Assembly (NCBI GenBank): GCA_945878495.1
Contig: CAMCTP010000028.1
Span: 1-11,818 of the forward strand
Direction: 5' to 3'
Source of the DNA: Rickettsia typhi
GTDB lineage: Bacteria; Pseudomonadota; Alphaproteobacteria; Rickettsiales; Deianiraeaceae
DNA length: 11,818 nt
Shown here one piece after another: positions 1 to 7,503 of the stretch. The notes beneath the pieces are model-generated. The model did not search any database. It had not been told where the DNA came from and saw nothing but the letters and a program-made list of their open reading frames with translations. The translations under genes and the position numbers were made by a program. Position 1 is the first letter of the stretch. Each line of letters begins with the position of its first letter.

Positions 1-402
1 TCTTCCGAGGGATTTGACGATGTTGTGTATATAGAAAACGGCTTTGTTAATGAAATTAGCAGAAGCAATATATTTATAGTAAAAGAGGCAAATATTATAA
101 CTCCTCCTGATTCAGAAAAAATACTTTCCGGAATAACCATGAAAAGAATTATTGATTTAATGGCAAATATAAGTGACTTTCAAGATAAAATATCTAATAA
201 TTCATATCAAATATTATCTCAAATGAATATAATTCGTAAAGCGATATCTATTGAAGAATTACTCAATGCCGATGAAGTTTTTGCATCATCCGCAACCATG
301 AGGATTGGTTCAATTTCTAAAATTGATCACAAGGATTTTACAGAATCTAAAGTTGCCAATGCTCTGCTCGAATTATATGATTCTTGGGTTATAAACCATT
401 AA
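1..402 (+). CDS. Class IV PLP-dependent aminotransferase, C-terminal part (branched-chain / D-amino acid aminotransferase family)
   Basis: The reading frame is open from the first base, so the gene begins outside the window; 133 residues are visible, about half of the usual 280-300. The GTG at 25 is not a credible start because the in-frame residues before it (SSEGFDDVV) already match the family's 'GYDE/D' strand. Recognisable blocks follow: NEISRSNIFIVK, aligning with the E-G-S-x-x-N-I-F segment that carries the catalytic-site Glu and PLP contacts; TPP-x5-LSGIT, the turn and helix that bind the PLP phosphate; and ADEVFASSATM then SKID, the usual C-terminal active-site strand. The family moves amino groups between amino acids and 2-oxo acids, or in ADC lyase cleaves aminodeoxychorismate, using PLP in the cytoplasm. 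The PLP lysine lies upstream, out of view. The visible half cannot separate IlvE, D-alanine aminotransferase and PabC. The 3' end overlaps the convergent murD by 14 bases. Confidence 0.85.
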   Translation, partial: SSEGFDDVVYIENGFVNEISRSNIFIVKEANIITPPDSEKILSGITMKRIIDLMANISDFQDKISNNSYQILSQMNIIRKAISIEELLNADEVFASSATMRIGSISKIDHKDFTESKVANALLELYDSWVINH

Positions 403-1717
403 CACAATCGATAAAATCATCGCCACGATGTTCATAATTTTTGTACATATCCATGCTTGCGCAAAATGGAGACAAGAGAATATTTGGCGATATTGAAACT
501 TTATTTTTCATATCACTAATTGACATTTTATATGCAAAACGAACAGCCTGATTCATATTTTCACATAGCGTAAATTGATTTTCTTTTAGATTTTTTGCTA
601 TTTTCAAAGCATCTTTTCCTATTAAAAAAAAGTGTCTTATTCTATTAAAATTATCAGATAAATCCAGAACAGAATTTTCATATTTTTCAATACCTACAGC
701 TATTAAATATACATCATTTAAAGATGAAATTGCCGTTTTAGTGGCATGAATATTTGTACCCTTGCTATCGTTTATAAATACAATATTTCCTATTTTTCTA
801 ACCAACTGAACCCTGTGTTTAAGTGGTTTAAATTCACTGATTAAACTTAATACATCATACACATCAAATCCCTCGGAAATGCAAAAATTTGCAACAAACA
901 AGATATTAGTAATATTATGATCTCCAATTAAGCCAATTTTTCCAGTTTCAAATTCCAGCTTTTCTCCATTATAATAAAATGATTCGTTTTCGAATGAAAT
1001 GCCAGCTTCAGTTTTCACTGTATCGATTATCATCTTTTTTCCTTCAATATCTTTAATCAACTCAATATCATAAGCTAAAAGCGAAACCATGTTCCCAGAA
1101 AATATTTTTTCTTTTGCAGATTGGTAAGCTTGTATAGATCCATGATAATCTATGTGATCATCTGAAATATTCAATAATAATCCAGCGTAAAATCTAGGAT
1201 TTTTCATTATTTCCAACTGAGCAGATGACATCTCGACAACTAAATAGTTATACTGATTGGCAAAATCAACGCCTAATGCTCCATTTCCAATATTTCCGCA
1301 GGCTATGGCTTTTTTTCCAAGACGATTTAGCGTAAATTCAAGCAATTTTGTTGTTGTTGTTTTTCCGTTTGTTCCTGTTATACCAATTACTTTGGTGCTG
1401 TATTTTTCGGCTTCATCGATCATTAAATCGATGTCGGAGATCATTTCAATATTATTTGAAATGCAATATTCAGCTATTTTTGGCTTATTGAAAATCGTTC
1501 GAAAACCAGGTGAAACAATACATTTTTCGATATTACCAATCATTGATAGCTCTTGAATTGAGCTAGCGAATGATAAATCTGAATACAACATAGTGCTCTT
1601 TAGTTCCAATACTCGATTGATATTTTCGTCAAATATCACAACATCGTTTTTTTTTGATAATAAGAATTTTGCCGCAAAAATTCCCGTCTCTCCGCAGCCT
1701 AAAATTAAATATTTCAT
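389..1717 (-). CDS. murD: UDP-N-acetylmuramoyl-L-alanine--D-glutamate ligase MurD
   Basis: This cytoplasmic ligase adds D-glutamate to UDP-MurNAc-L-Ala with ATP, the second amino-acid step of peptidoglycan stem-peptide synthesis. The 442 residues match the usual length. Domain 1 opens with a Rossmann-like LILGCGETG (4-12) and contains VSPG (68-71). The ATP loop is GITGTNGKTTTTK (112-124). Next come VVEMSSAQLE (160-169), the metal-ligand region NISDDH (183-188), and AYQSAKEKIF (197-206), whose K202 aligns with the carbamylated lysine. The third domain has HRVQLV (301-306), NDSKGTN (316-322) and the diagnostic SPFCASMDMYKNYEHRGDDF (416-435). Two usually conserved positions differ: the Phe of the SSFQLE motif is Ala167, and the GG-x-DKG-like loop reads VGIEKYENS (341-349). 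The start ATG overlaps the rho stop as ATGA with no Shine-Dalgarno sequence nearby, so translation is probably coupled to rho. Other mur genes are not in the window. Confidence 0.96.
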   Translation of the reverse strand: MKYLILGCGETGIFAAKFLLSKKNDVVIFDENINRVLELKSTMLYSDLSFASSIQELSMIGNIEKCIVSPGFRTIFNKPKIAEYCISNNIEMISDIDLMIDEAEKYSTKVIGITGTNGKTTTTKLLEFTLNRLGKKAIACGNIGNGALGVDFANQYNYLVVEMSSAQLEIMKNPRFYAGLLLNISDDHIDYHGSIQAYQSAKEKIFSGNMVSLLAYDIELIKDIEGKKMIIDTVKTEAGISFENESFYYNGEKLEFETGKIGLIGDHNITNILFVANFCISEGFDVYDVLSLISEFKPLKHRVQLVRKIGNIVFINDSKGTNIHATKTAISSLNDVYLIAVGIEKYENSVLDLSDNFNRIRHFFLIGKDALKIAKNLKENQFTLCENMNQAVRFAYKMSISDMKNKVSISPNILLSPFCASMDMYKNYEHRGDDFIDCVNGL

Positions 1718-3435
1718 AGCGAATTATTTGGACTTTGGTTCATTTTTCTAAAGAAGTCATCATTGTCTTTACTGTCTTTGATTTTTTTGATCAAAAATTC
1801 CAATGCTTCATTTCCAGATCCCATTCCGCTAACTATTCTTCTTAGCATCCACATTTTGGTTAATACCTCCTGAGAAACCATTTCTTCTTCTTTTCTTGTC
1901 CCAGATTTCAAGACATCAATTGCTGGGAATATTCTTTTTTCTGCAAATTTTCTATCCAATACAATTTCCGAATTACCGGTACCTTTGAATTCCTCAAAAA
2001 TCACTTCATCCATTTTTGAACCTGTATCAACCAAAGCAGTTGCTATAATGGTTAAAGAACCACCAAATTCAATATTTCTAGCAGCACCAAAAAATCTTTT
2101 TGGTCTATGAAGTGCATTTGAATCAACGCCTCCACTCAAAATTTTTCCTGATGATGGCATGGCGTTATTATAAGCCCTTGCAAGCCTGGTTATAGAGTCA
2201 AGTAATATAATAACATCCTTGCCCTGCTCTACCATTCTTTTTGCTTTTTCTATTATGATTTCGGCAAGTGCTACATGTCTATGAGCAGGCTCGTCAAAAG
2301 TCGAGCTTACAACTTCACCCTTAACTGTACGCTGCATTTCCGTGAACTCTTCAGGTCTTTCATCTATTCCCAAGTATATTAATTCAACTTCTGGATGATT
2401 TTGATTTATTGCATACGCTATATTTTGTAGTAACATAGTTTTACCGCTTTTTGGTGGAGAAACTATCAATGCTCTTTGTCCCTTTCCAATTGGACTTATA
2501 AGGTCTATAACTCTTGTTGATATACTTTTCTTCGGATCGGCACTTTCAAAATTTAATTTTGTATCAGGATAAAGAGGTGTTAAGTTGTCAAAGTTAATTT
2601 TTTTAATCATTAAATCAGATGGCTTACCATTCAACTCCGTCAGCCTCATTAATGAAAAATATCTCTCACCTTTTTGCTTTGGAGCCCTTGCATATCCAGC
2701 AACTTGATCTCCAAATCTCAATCCAAGTTTTTTGATTTGATTGTTTGAAATAAAAACGTCTTCCCCGGATTGAACATAGTTATTTTCTTGCGAACGAATA
2801 AATCCATGCCCCTCGTGTATAATCTCTATTACGCCGCTTGTATATATCAGTGTATCTAAATTTGCAGCATTTTTTAAGATAGCACTAACAAGATCTTGTT
2901 TTAGCATTCTATGTGAATTTGAAATTCCATAAGATTCAGCCATTTCAACCAGATCATCTACGCTTTTTCTGCGAACATCTTGCACTATAATTGTATTTTC
3001 CGGATTTGGTGGGTACGGTAAATCCAATGAATCTTCAACTTGTCTATTTTCAGATCTTTCCCTGTTTCTTCTGTCTCTGAAAGATTCATACCTATCCTGA
3101 GATTCACGCTCTTCTCTTTCTGAGTTTGATTCTTTTTGAGTCACCTTTGTTTCATCAGTTTCCGATGTAAGCTCAAAAGATATTGATTCAATATCAGTTG
3201 TTATTTCAGTATTTTCCTTCTTTTCTTGCATTTTTCTTTCCACTGGCTTTGGTTTAAGTGCCAATTTTTCAACTTTTGCATTGTTTGAATTATTCTCATT
3301 TTCATTCAATTCCGGTTCTATTTTTTTAGGAGTAACTCGCTTTGGCTTAAGGGTAATTTTGCTTTCAAACATATCCGATTTCTCGCTTTTTATTAAATCA
3401 GGTTGAACGGAATCCGAAGGATCTTGCATTGACAT
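1714..3435 (-). CDS. rho: Transcription termination factor Rho with a long charged N-terminal extension
   Basis: Rho is a hexameric RNA-dependent ATPase that loads on untranslated RNA and terminates transcription. Residues about 150-573 give a full Rho. They comprise a Rho_N helical domain (152-195); an RNA-binding cold-shock-like domain with GHGFIRS (209-215) and GERYFSLM (256-263); Walker A SPPKSGKTML (326-335); GIDERPEE (356-363); Walker B DVIILLDSITR (407-417); the Q-loop GGVDSNALHRPKRFFGAARN (435-454); and the R-loop GTGNSE (485-490). In E. coli Rho the RNA-binding site has two Phe (F62, F64); the first aligns with His210 here and the second is kept (Phe212). The protein is 573 residues against 419 in E. 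coli. The excess is residues 1 to about 145, rich in K, E, S, N and R with an R/E/D-dense stretch at 106-131, probably disordered. Either ATG at 3435 or ATG at 3429 could be the start. A strong promoter lies 50 bases upstream, and murD follows with a 4-base overlap. Confidence 0.97.
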   Translation of the reverse strand: MSMQDPSDSVQPDLIKSEKSDMFESKITLKPKRVTPKKIEPELNENENNSNNAKVEKLALKPKPVERKMQEKKENTEITTDIESISFELTSETDETKVTQKESNSEREERESQDRYESFRDRRNRERSENRQVEDSLDLPYPPNPENTIIVQDVRRKSVDDLVEMAESYGISNSHRMLKQDLVSAILKNAANLDTLIYTSGVIEIIHEGHGFIRSQENNYVQSGEDVFISNNQIKKLGLRFGDQVAGYARAPKQKGERYFSLMRLTELNGKPSDLMIKKINFDNLTPLYPDTKLNFESADPKKSISTRVIDLISPIGKGQRALIVSPPKSGKTMLLQNIAYAINQNHPEVELIYLGIDERPEEFTEMQRTVKGEVVSSTFDEPAHRHVALAEIIIEKAKRMVEQGKDVIILLDSITRLARAYNNAMPSSGKILSGGVDSNALHRPKRFFGAARNIEFGGSLTIIATALVDTGSKMDEVIFEEFKGTGNSEIVLDRKFAEKRIFPAIDVLKSGTRKEEEMVSQEVLTKMWMLRRIVSGMGSGNEALEFLIKKIKDSKDNDDFFRKMNQSPNNSL

Positions 3436-3485
3436 TGTTGGAAAATATAAAGTTGTTTTTTTGTGATTTTATTAGATCTTTAGGT

Positions 3486-3515
3486 ATTCTAAAATGTGAA
3501 AAAAATATTTGTCAA
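3486..3515 (-). promoter_or_regulatory. Probable sigma-70-type promoter for rho-murD
   Basis: On the minus strand a perfect -35 box TTGACA (3515-3510) is followed after an 18-base A/T-rich spacer by TAGAAT (3491-3486), five of six matches to TATAAT. Transcription would start near 3479, giving a leader of about 43 bases before the rho ATG at 3435. I see no hairpin or attenuator in that leader. The promoter lies between the antisense side of the tRNA gene and rho, where a new transcription unit is expected. It is a sequence match only. Confidence 0.72.
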
Positions 3516-3576
3516 GAAAAATATAACATCATTAAATTTGCATTTTATTATTTTGAATTAATCATATCCAGACTAT

Positions 3577-3653
3577 GCATCCGTAGCTCAATTGGATAGA
3601 GCGCTGTCTTCCGGTGGCAGAGGTTATGGGTTCAAGTCCCTTCGGATGCACCA
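3577..3653 (+). tRNA. tRNA-Arg, anticodon CCG, with encoded CCA
   Basis: The 77 bases fold into a complete cloverleaf. The acceptor stem GCATCCG (3577-3583) pairs fully with CGGATGC (3643-3649), followed by discriminator A and an encoded CCA (3651-3653). The D stem is GCTC/GAGC. The anticodon stem is CTGTC/GGCAG with one G-U pair, and its loop TTCCGGT places CCG at 3611-3613, reading the Arg codon CGG. The variable loop is AGGTT. The T loop TTCAAGT is canonical, but its stem ATGGG/CCCTT has a U-U mismatch at the second pair. The gene lies in the opposite direction to both neighbours, and its last base directly abuts the fmt stop codon. I could not identify a convincing promoter or terminator for it. 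Confidence 0.97.
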
Positions 3654-4535
3654 CTATCTCAATCCATTTAAAAATTCCTTTATACGAACTGCTGCTTTTC
3701 CTTCCTTTTGAAGAATGGTAGGTTTTAAAAATCCACCTTGACAATAAATATTAAATTTATCATCAATATATCCATTATTAAAGTCATGTTCGGCAATTTC
3801 AAAATCTGATTTATGAATCTTAACTCTTTGATCATTGTGAACAAAATAACACGATCCATTCGCGTTAAATGCTCTAATTTTATCCGCCAAAATCTCAACA
3901 TCTTTGTTAAATTCAAGCAGCAATTCAGATTTATCAATCTTCTTCGCATAGCTTGGCTCTCCAGTTTGATCTTGATAAATCGCCGTTCCGGATTCAATAA
4001 GAGCTAGCGATTGCATTAACAATTCAGGTGATTTTTGATTCACTTTTTCAAATATTTCAACAGCTGCTTCTTCCTGAAGTATATCTATTTTATCCATCAC
4101 AATTACCCTGCCCGCATCAAGATCTTTTGTCATTTCAATAATGCAAATATCTAAATTGCTATCTCCGTTTTCTATGGCACGCTGTATCGGAGCAGCACCT
4201 CGATATTTTGGCAAACTTGACGGATGAATATTTATTGCACGAAATTTTCCCGATTCAAGAAACCAATTTGGCAGCAAAAATCCATACGAAGCTACAACAA
4301 CAATATCATGCTCAATTGCCAAAAATTCATCTTTCACATCAGAATTTTTAAAAGTTGATGGCGTTTTTATTGAAATATTATTAATCCTCGCAAACTCATG
4401 AATTTCATTTTCTATCATTTTTTTACCTTTTTGATATGGAGCAGAAGTATAAACTGCGACAATTTCATGAAATTTTGAGATTTCAATCAATGGAGCAAGT
4501 CCAATTGAGCCATTTGATGCAAATATTATTTTCAT
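3654..4535 (-). CDS. fmt: Methionyl-tRNA formyltransferase Fmt
   Basis: Fmt transfers a formyl group from 10-formyltetrahydrofolate to initiator Met-tRNA in the cytoplasm, producing fMet-tRNA for translation initiation. The 293 residues are slightly short for the family (about 315). The catalytic domain is clear: INIHPSSLPKYRGAAPIQRA (101-120) carries Asn102 and His104, and DLDAG (138-142) carries Asp140, matching the catalytic Asn-His-Asp triad. QKGKKM (35-40) corresponds to the basic loop that contacts the tRNA acceptor end. The C-terminal tRNA-binding domain begins near 205 after PSYAKKIDKSE (195-204) and ends with the GK...FLNG pattern (279-291). Two spots diverge: the N-terminal FAGTP-like loop reads FASNGSIGL (5-13), and the usual FNPWPGA reads FNANGSC (223-229). 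The start lies 6 bases after the uvrA stop; a GAGGG within the last uvrA codons, 13 bases before the ATG, is a distant possible ribosome site. No def (deformylase) gene is adjacent, although the two are often paired. Confidence 0.94.
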   Translation of the reverse strand: MKIIFASNGSIGLAPLIEISKFHEIVAVYTSAPYQKGKKMIENEIHEFARINNISIKTPSTFKNSDVKDEFLAIEHDIVVVASYGFLLPNWFLESGKFRAINIHPSSLPKYRGAAPIQRAIENGDSNLDICIIEMTKDLDAGRVIVMDKIDILQEEAAVEIFEKVNQKSPELLMQSLALIESGTAIYQDQTGEPSYAKKIDKSELLLEFNKDVEILADKIRAFNANGSCYFVHNDQRVKIHKSDFEIAEHDFNNGYIDDKFNIYCQGGFLKPTILQKEGKAAVRIKEFLNGLR

Positions 4536-4541
4536 TTTTAT

Positions 4542-7454
4542 CTATAAACCCTCGCCATCTCTCTGCATTTTAAATTTCGATTCCTTTATTTTACCATTAT
4601 TAGGCAGCAATGGCTTAAGAAATTTTCCAGTTACGCTAGCTTCAGTATTTGCAACTTCCTCTGGAGTCCCATGCGCAACTATCATTCCTCCATGTTCACC
4701 ACCTCTTGGACCTATATCAATCACGTGATCTGCAGTTTTTACGACATCCAGATTGTGTTCGATAACAAGCATACTATTTCCATTATCAACCAAAGCATGC
4801 AAAACGTTCAAAAGCTTTTTAATATCACAAGAATGCAATCCTGTTGTTGGTTCATCCAAAATATATAAAGTGTTTCCTGTAGCTCTTTTTGAAAGCTCTT
4901 TTGCCAACTTAATTCTTTGTGCCTCACCCCCTGAAAGAGTTGTAGCTTGTTGTCCTATTTTTACATAATCAAGACCAACCTCGCATAAAGATGCTAATTT
5001 TTCTTTTATCGCCGGTATATCTTTAAAGAAGGTGAGCGCCTCTCTAGATGTCATATTTAGCACATCAGAGATTGATTTATCCTTATATTTTACATCAAGC
5101 GTTTCCTCGTTATACCTCTGGCCATTACACGAATCACAGGTAATATAAACATCAGGTAAAAAGTGCATTTCAATCTTAACAACTCCGTCTCCTTGGCATT
5201 TTTCACACCTTCCACCTTTAACATTAAACGAAAATCTACCAGGTTTATAGCCTCTAATTTTAGATTCAGGAAGTGCCGTATAGTGATCTCTAACAAGATT
5301 AAATGCCCCAATATAGGTTGCTGGATTTGATCTCGGCGTTCTTCCAATTGGTGATTGATCGATTTCTATGATTTTGTCAACATTTTCAATCCCTTCAATT
5401 CTATCGTGCAAACCAGGAGTTTTTGATGACCTATTTATTTTATTATTAATTGCTTGATACATTGTATCTATTATCAGGGTTGACTTTCCTCCACCTGAAA
5501 CTCCTGTAATTGCCACAAACATACCAAGTGGTATTTCAACGTCAATATTTTTTAGATTGTTTTCTCTGGCATTAAAAATTTTTATTGAAGTATTTTTTCC
5601 ATACTTTCTTCTTGCAGTTGGAACATCAATTTTATCGGCATGAGATAAAAATTTCCCAGTTACGCTATTTGGATTCGCTTTTATTTGATCAACCGTACCC
5701 TCTGCCACAACATACCCGCCTTCTTTCCCAGCTTTTGGACCTATGTCAATCACGTGATCAGCTTCACGCATTGTATCTTCATCGTGCTCAACAACAATTA
5801 CGCTATTTCCCATATCTCGGAGATTTTTTAAAGTTTGAACAAGTTTATGATTGTCTGACTGATGCAACCCGATTGACGGCTCATCCAGAACATACATAAT
5901 ACCTGTTAATCCGCTCCCTATTTGAGATGCAAGCCTTATTCTTTGAGCTTCACCACCTGATAAAGTAGCCGAAGATCGTCCAAGATTTAAGTATTCAAGA
6001 CCAACATTTTCTAAAAATCCCAGCCTATCAAGTATCTCTTTTATTATTCGTTTTGATATTTCATTTTCAGGGCTTGTTAATTTTGATGGTAGATTTTTAA
6101 ACCATTCAATCGAACGAAGTACAGTCAGCCTTGTGACATTGCCAATATGAAAATTATCAATTTTTACACACAAAGATGAATCTTTCAGTCTGTGTCCTTT
6201 GCAAGATCTGCAATCTACAAGATTTTGATAACCTTTTAGACTTTTTAACATTTCATCGTCATCTGTTTCATTCTGTCTTTTTATCAAATCGCCTATAACT
6301 CCAGTGAACACTCTTTTTACTTTATGCTTTCTAAAATCATCGTAAAAAGTAAATTCAATCTCCTCTTTTGACCCATTGATAATAATTTCAACATGCTCTG
6401 GGGATAGAGTGCTAAATGGAACCATTGGATCTATATTGAAATGTTTGCAAACACCTTCAATAACCTGCTTATAATATCTTGGATTGAGCCTGTTCCATGG
6501 CTCTATCGCTCCATCAAATAATGATAAATGAGGATAAGGAACTATTAATTGCACATCAAAATTATCCTCCGTTCCAAGACCATCGCAGGACTCACATGCT
6601 CCAAATGGTGAGTTAAATGAAAAAATTCTCGGCTCAAGTTCCGCAAGCGTAAAACCGGATACTGGACATGTATATTTTGTTGAAAGAATAACAATTTCAT
6701 CGTTTTTAAATCTATCATCCCTGCCAATATTATCTATAATTTTTACAAATATTAAACCATTTGATATTTCGGTAGTTTTTTTTATTCCATCTTCAAGATC
6801 ACTTAGTACGTTTTCAGAAATAACATATTCTCCAATAACCGCCTCAAGATTATTTTTTCTCGTACGATCTAGCTTCGGCAATGGATCGATTGAAAAAATT
6901 TCGCCATTGACTCTCAATGTTTTCAGCCCTTTTTTCTTTAAATCCATTATTTCTTTTACGAATTCGCCTTTCTGATTTTTGATAAATGGTGCAAGTAGTT
7001 GAATTTTAACGCCGGCTGGAAATTTTAATATAAACCTCGCTATGTCCTCTGCGGATTGAGCCTCAATAAGCTTTCCTGTTTCAGGTGAGTAAGGTTTTCC
7101 AATACTGGAGAATAAAATTCGCAAATAATCGTATATTTCGGTTACTGTTGCAACGGTTGATCTTGGGTTTCTTGATGTTGTTTTTTGATCAATTGCAATT
7201 GCCGGAGATAGGCCAGTTATTGAATCAACATCAGGTTTTTCCTGAAGATTTAAAAATTGCCTTGCATAGCTTGATAAGCTTTCAACGTATCTTCTTTGAC
7301 CCTCTGCATATATCGTATCAAAAGCAAGAGAAGATTTGCCGCTTCCAGATGGACCAGTAATAACAACGAGCTTATTTTTTGGGATATCGATGTCTATATT
7401 TTTTAGATTATTTTCTCTAGCACCTCTGATTTCAATAAATTTACTGCCGCTCAT
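4542..7454 (-). CDS. uvrA: Excinuclease ABC subunit A, UvrA
   Basis: UvrA is the dimeric ATPase that scans DNA for bulky lesions and loads UvrB in nucleotide excision repair. At 970 residues it is full length (E. coli 940). Two ABC modules are intact: Walker A GPSGSGKS (34-41) with signature LSGGEAQR (498-505) and Walker B YVLDEPSIGL (521-530); and Walker A GVSGGGKS (651-658) with signature LSGGEAQR (840-847) and ILDEPTTGL (865-873). The second zinc site is complete (Cys750, 753, 773, 776). In the first, CPVSGF (263-268) has Ser266 where E. coli UvrA has Cys, while Cys287 and Cys290 remain; I recall this form in alphaproteobacterial UvrA. A tail of about 20 basic residues follows the last conserved block. 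The start ATG lacks a Shine-Dalgarno sequence, and a near-consensus promoter lies 21 bases upstream. No alphaproteobacterial-type GTTC-N7-GTTC LexA box is visible in the 38-base gap. fmt follows after 6 bases. Confidence 0.98.
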   Translation of the reverse strand: MSGSKFIEIRGARENNLKNIDIDIPKNKLVVITGPSGSGKSSLAFDTIYAEGQRRYVESLSSYARQFLNLQEKPDVDSITGLSPAIAIDQKTTSRNPRSTVATVTEIYDYLRILFSSIGKPYSPETGKLIEAQSAEDIARFILKFPAGVKIQLLAPFIKNQKGEFVKEIMDLKKKGLKTLRVNGEIFSIDPLPKLDRTRKNNLEAVIGEYVISENVLSDLEDGIKKTTEISNGLIFVKIIDNIGRDDRFKNDEIVILSTKYTCPVSGFTLAELEPRIFSFNSPFGACESCDGLGTEDNFDVQLIVPYPHLSLFDGAIEPWNRLNPRYYKQVIEGVCKHFNIDPMVPFSTLSPEHVEIIINGSKEEIEFTFYDDFRKHKVKRVFTGVIGDLIKRQNETDDDEMLKSLKGYQNLVDCRSCKGHRLKDSSLCVKIDNFHIGNVTRLTVLRSIEWFKNLPSKLTSPENEISKRIIKEILDRLGFLENVGLEYLNLGRSSATLSGGEAQRIRLASQIGSGLTGIMYVLDEPSIGLHQSDNHKLVQTLKNLRDMGNSVIVVEHDEDTMREADHVIDIGPKAGKEGGYVVAEGTVDQIKANPNSVTGKFLSHADKIDVPTARRKYGKNTSIKIFNARENNLKNIDVEIPLGMFVAITGVSGGGKSTLIIDTMYQAINNKINRSSKTPGLHDRIEGIENVDKIIEIDQSPIGRTPRSNPATYIGAFNLVRDHYTALPESKIRGYKPGRFSFNVKGGRCEKCQGDGVVKIEMHFLPDVYITCDSCNGQRYNEETLDVKYKDKSISDVLNMTSREALTFFKDIPAIKEKLASLCEVGLDYVKIGQQATTLSGGEAQRIKLAKELSKRATGNTLYILDEPTTGLHSCDIKKLLNVLHALVDNGNSMLVIEHNLDVVKTADHVIDIGPRGGEHGGMIVAHGTPEEVANTEASVTGKFLKPLLPNNGKIKESKFKMQRDGEGL

Positions 7455-7474
7455 TATTAATTAAGATAATTCTG

Positions 7475-7503
7475 TATATAAAAATCTATATTTTACTTGT
7501 CAA
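7475..7503 (-). promoter_or_regulatory. Probable sigma-70-type promoter for uvrA-fmt, overlapping the end of the upstream helicase gene
   Basis: On the minus strand a perfect TTGACA (7503-7498) is followed after exactly 17 bases by TATATA (7480-7475), four of six matches to TATAAT. The -35 box lies in the last codons of the helicase gene (Leu-Asp-Lys-stop) and the -10 in the short gap. Transcription would start near 7468, only about 13 bases before the uvrA ATG at 7454. It lies directly before uvrA in the correct orientation, which supports it, but it is a sequence match only. Confidence 0.62.

Noticed and set aside
418..430. Small hairpin CATCG-CCA-CGATG just after the aminotransferase stop
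   Set aside because: The stem has only five pairs and no adjacent T-run, and it lies in murD coding sequence, so it is not a credible terminator.
3516..3576. Plus-strand promoter for the tRNA (for example TTGCAT at 3538 or TATAAC at 3522)
   Set aside because: No pair of boxes has both acceptable spacing and matches; in such AT-rich sequence these fragments are expected by chance.
3562..3744. A 60-residue minus-strand reading frame across the tRNA
   Set aside because: Most of it is the antisense translation of the tRNA-Arg gene plus the fmt 3' end in another frame, a well-known source of false proteins.
7455..7492. An SOS/LexA operator before uvrA
   Set aside because: Neither CTG-N10-CAG nor GTTC-N7-GTTC type patterns are present in the gap.
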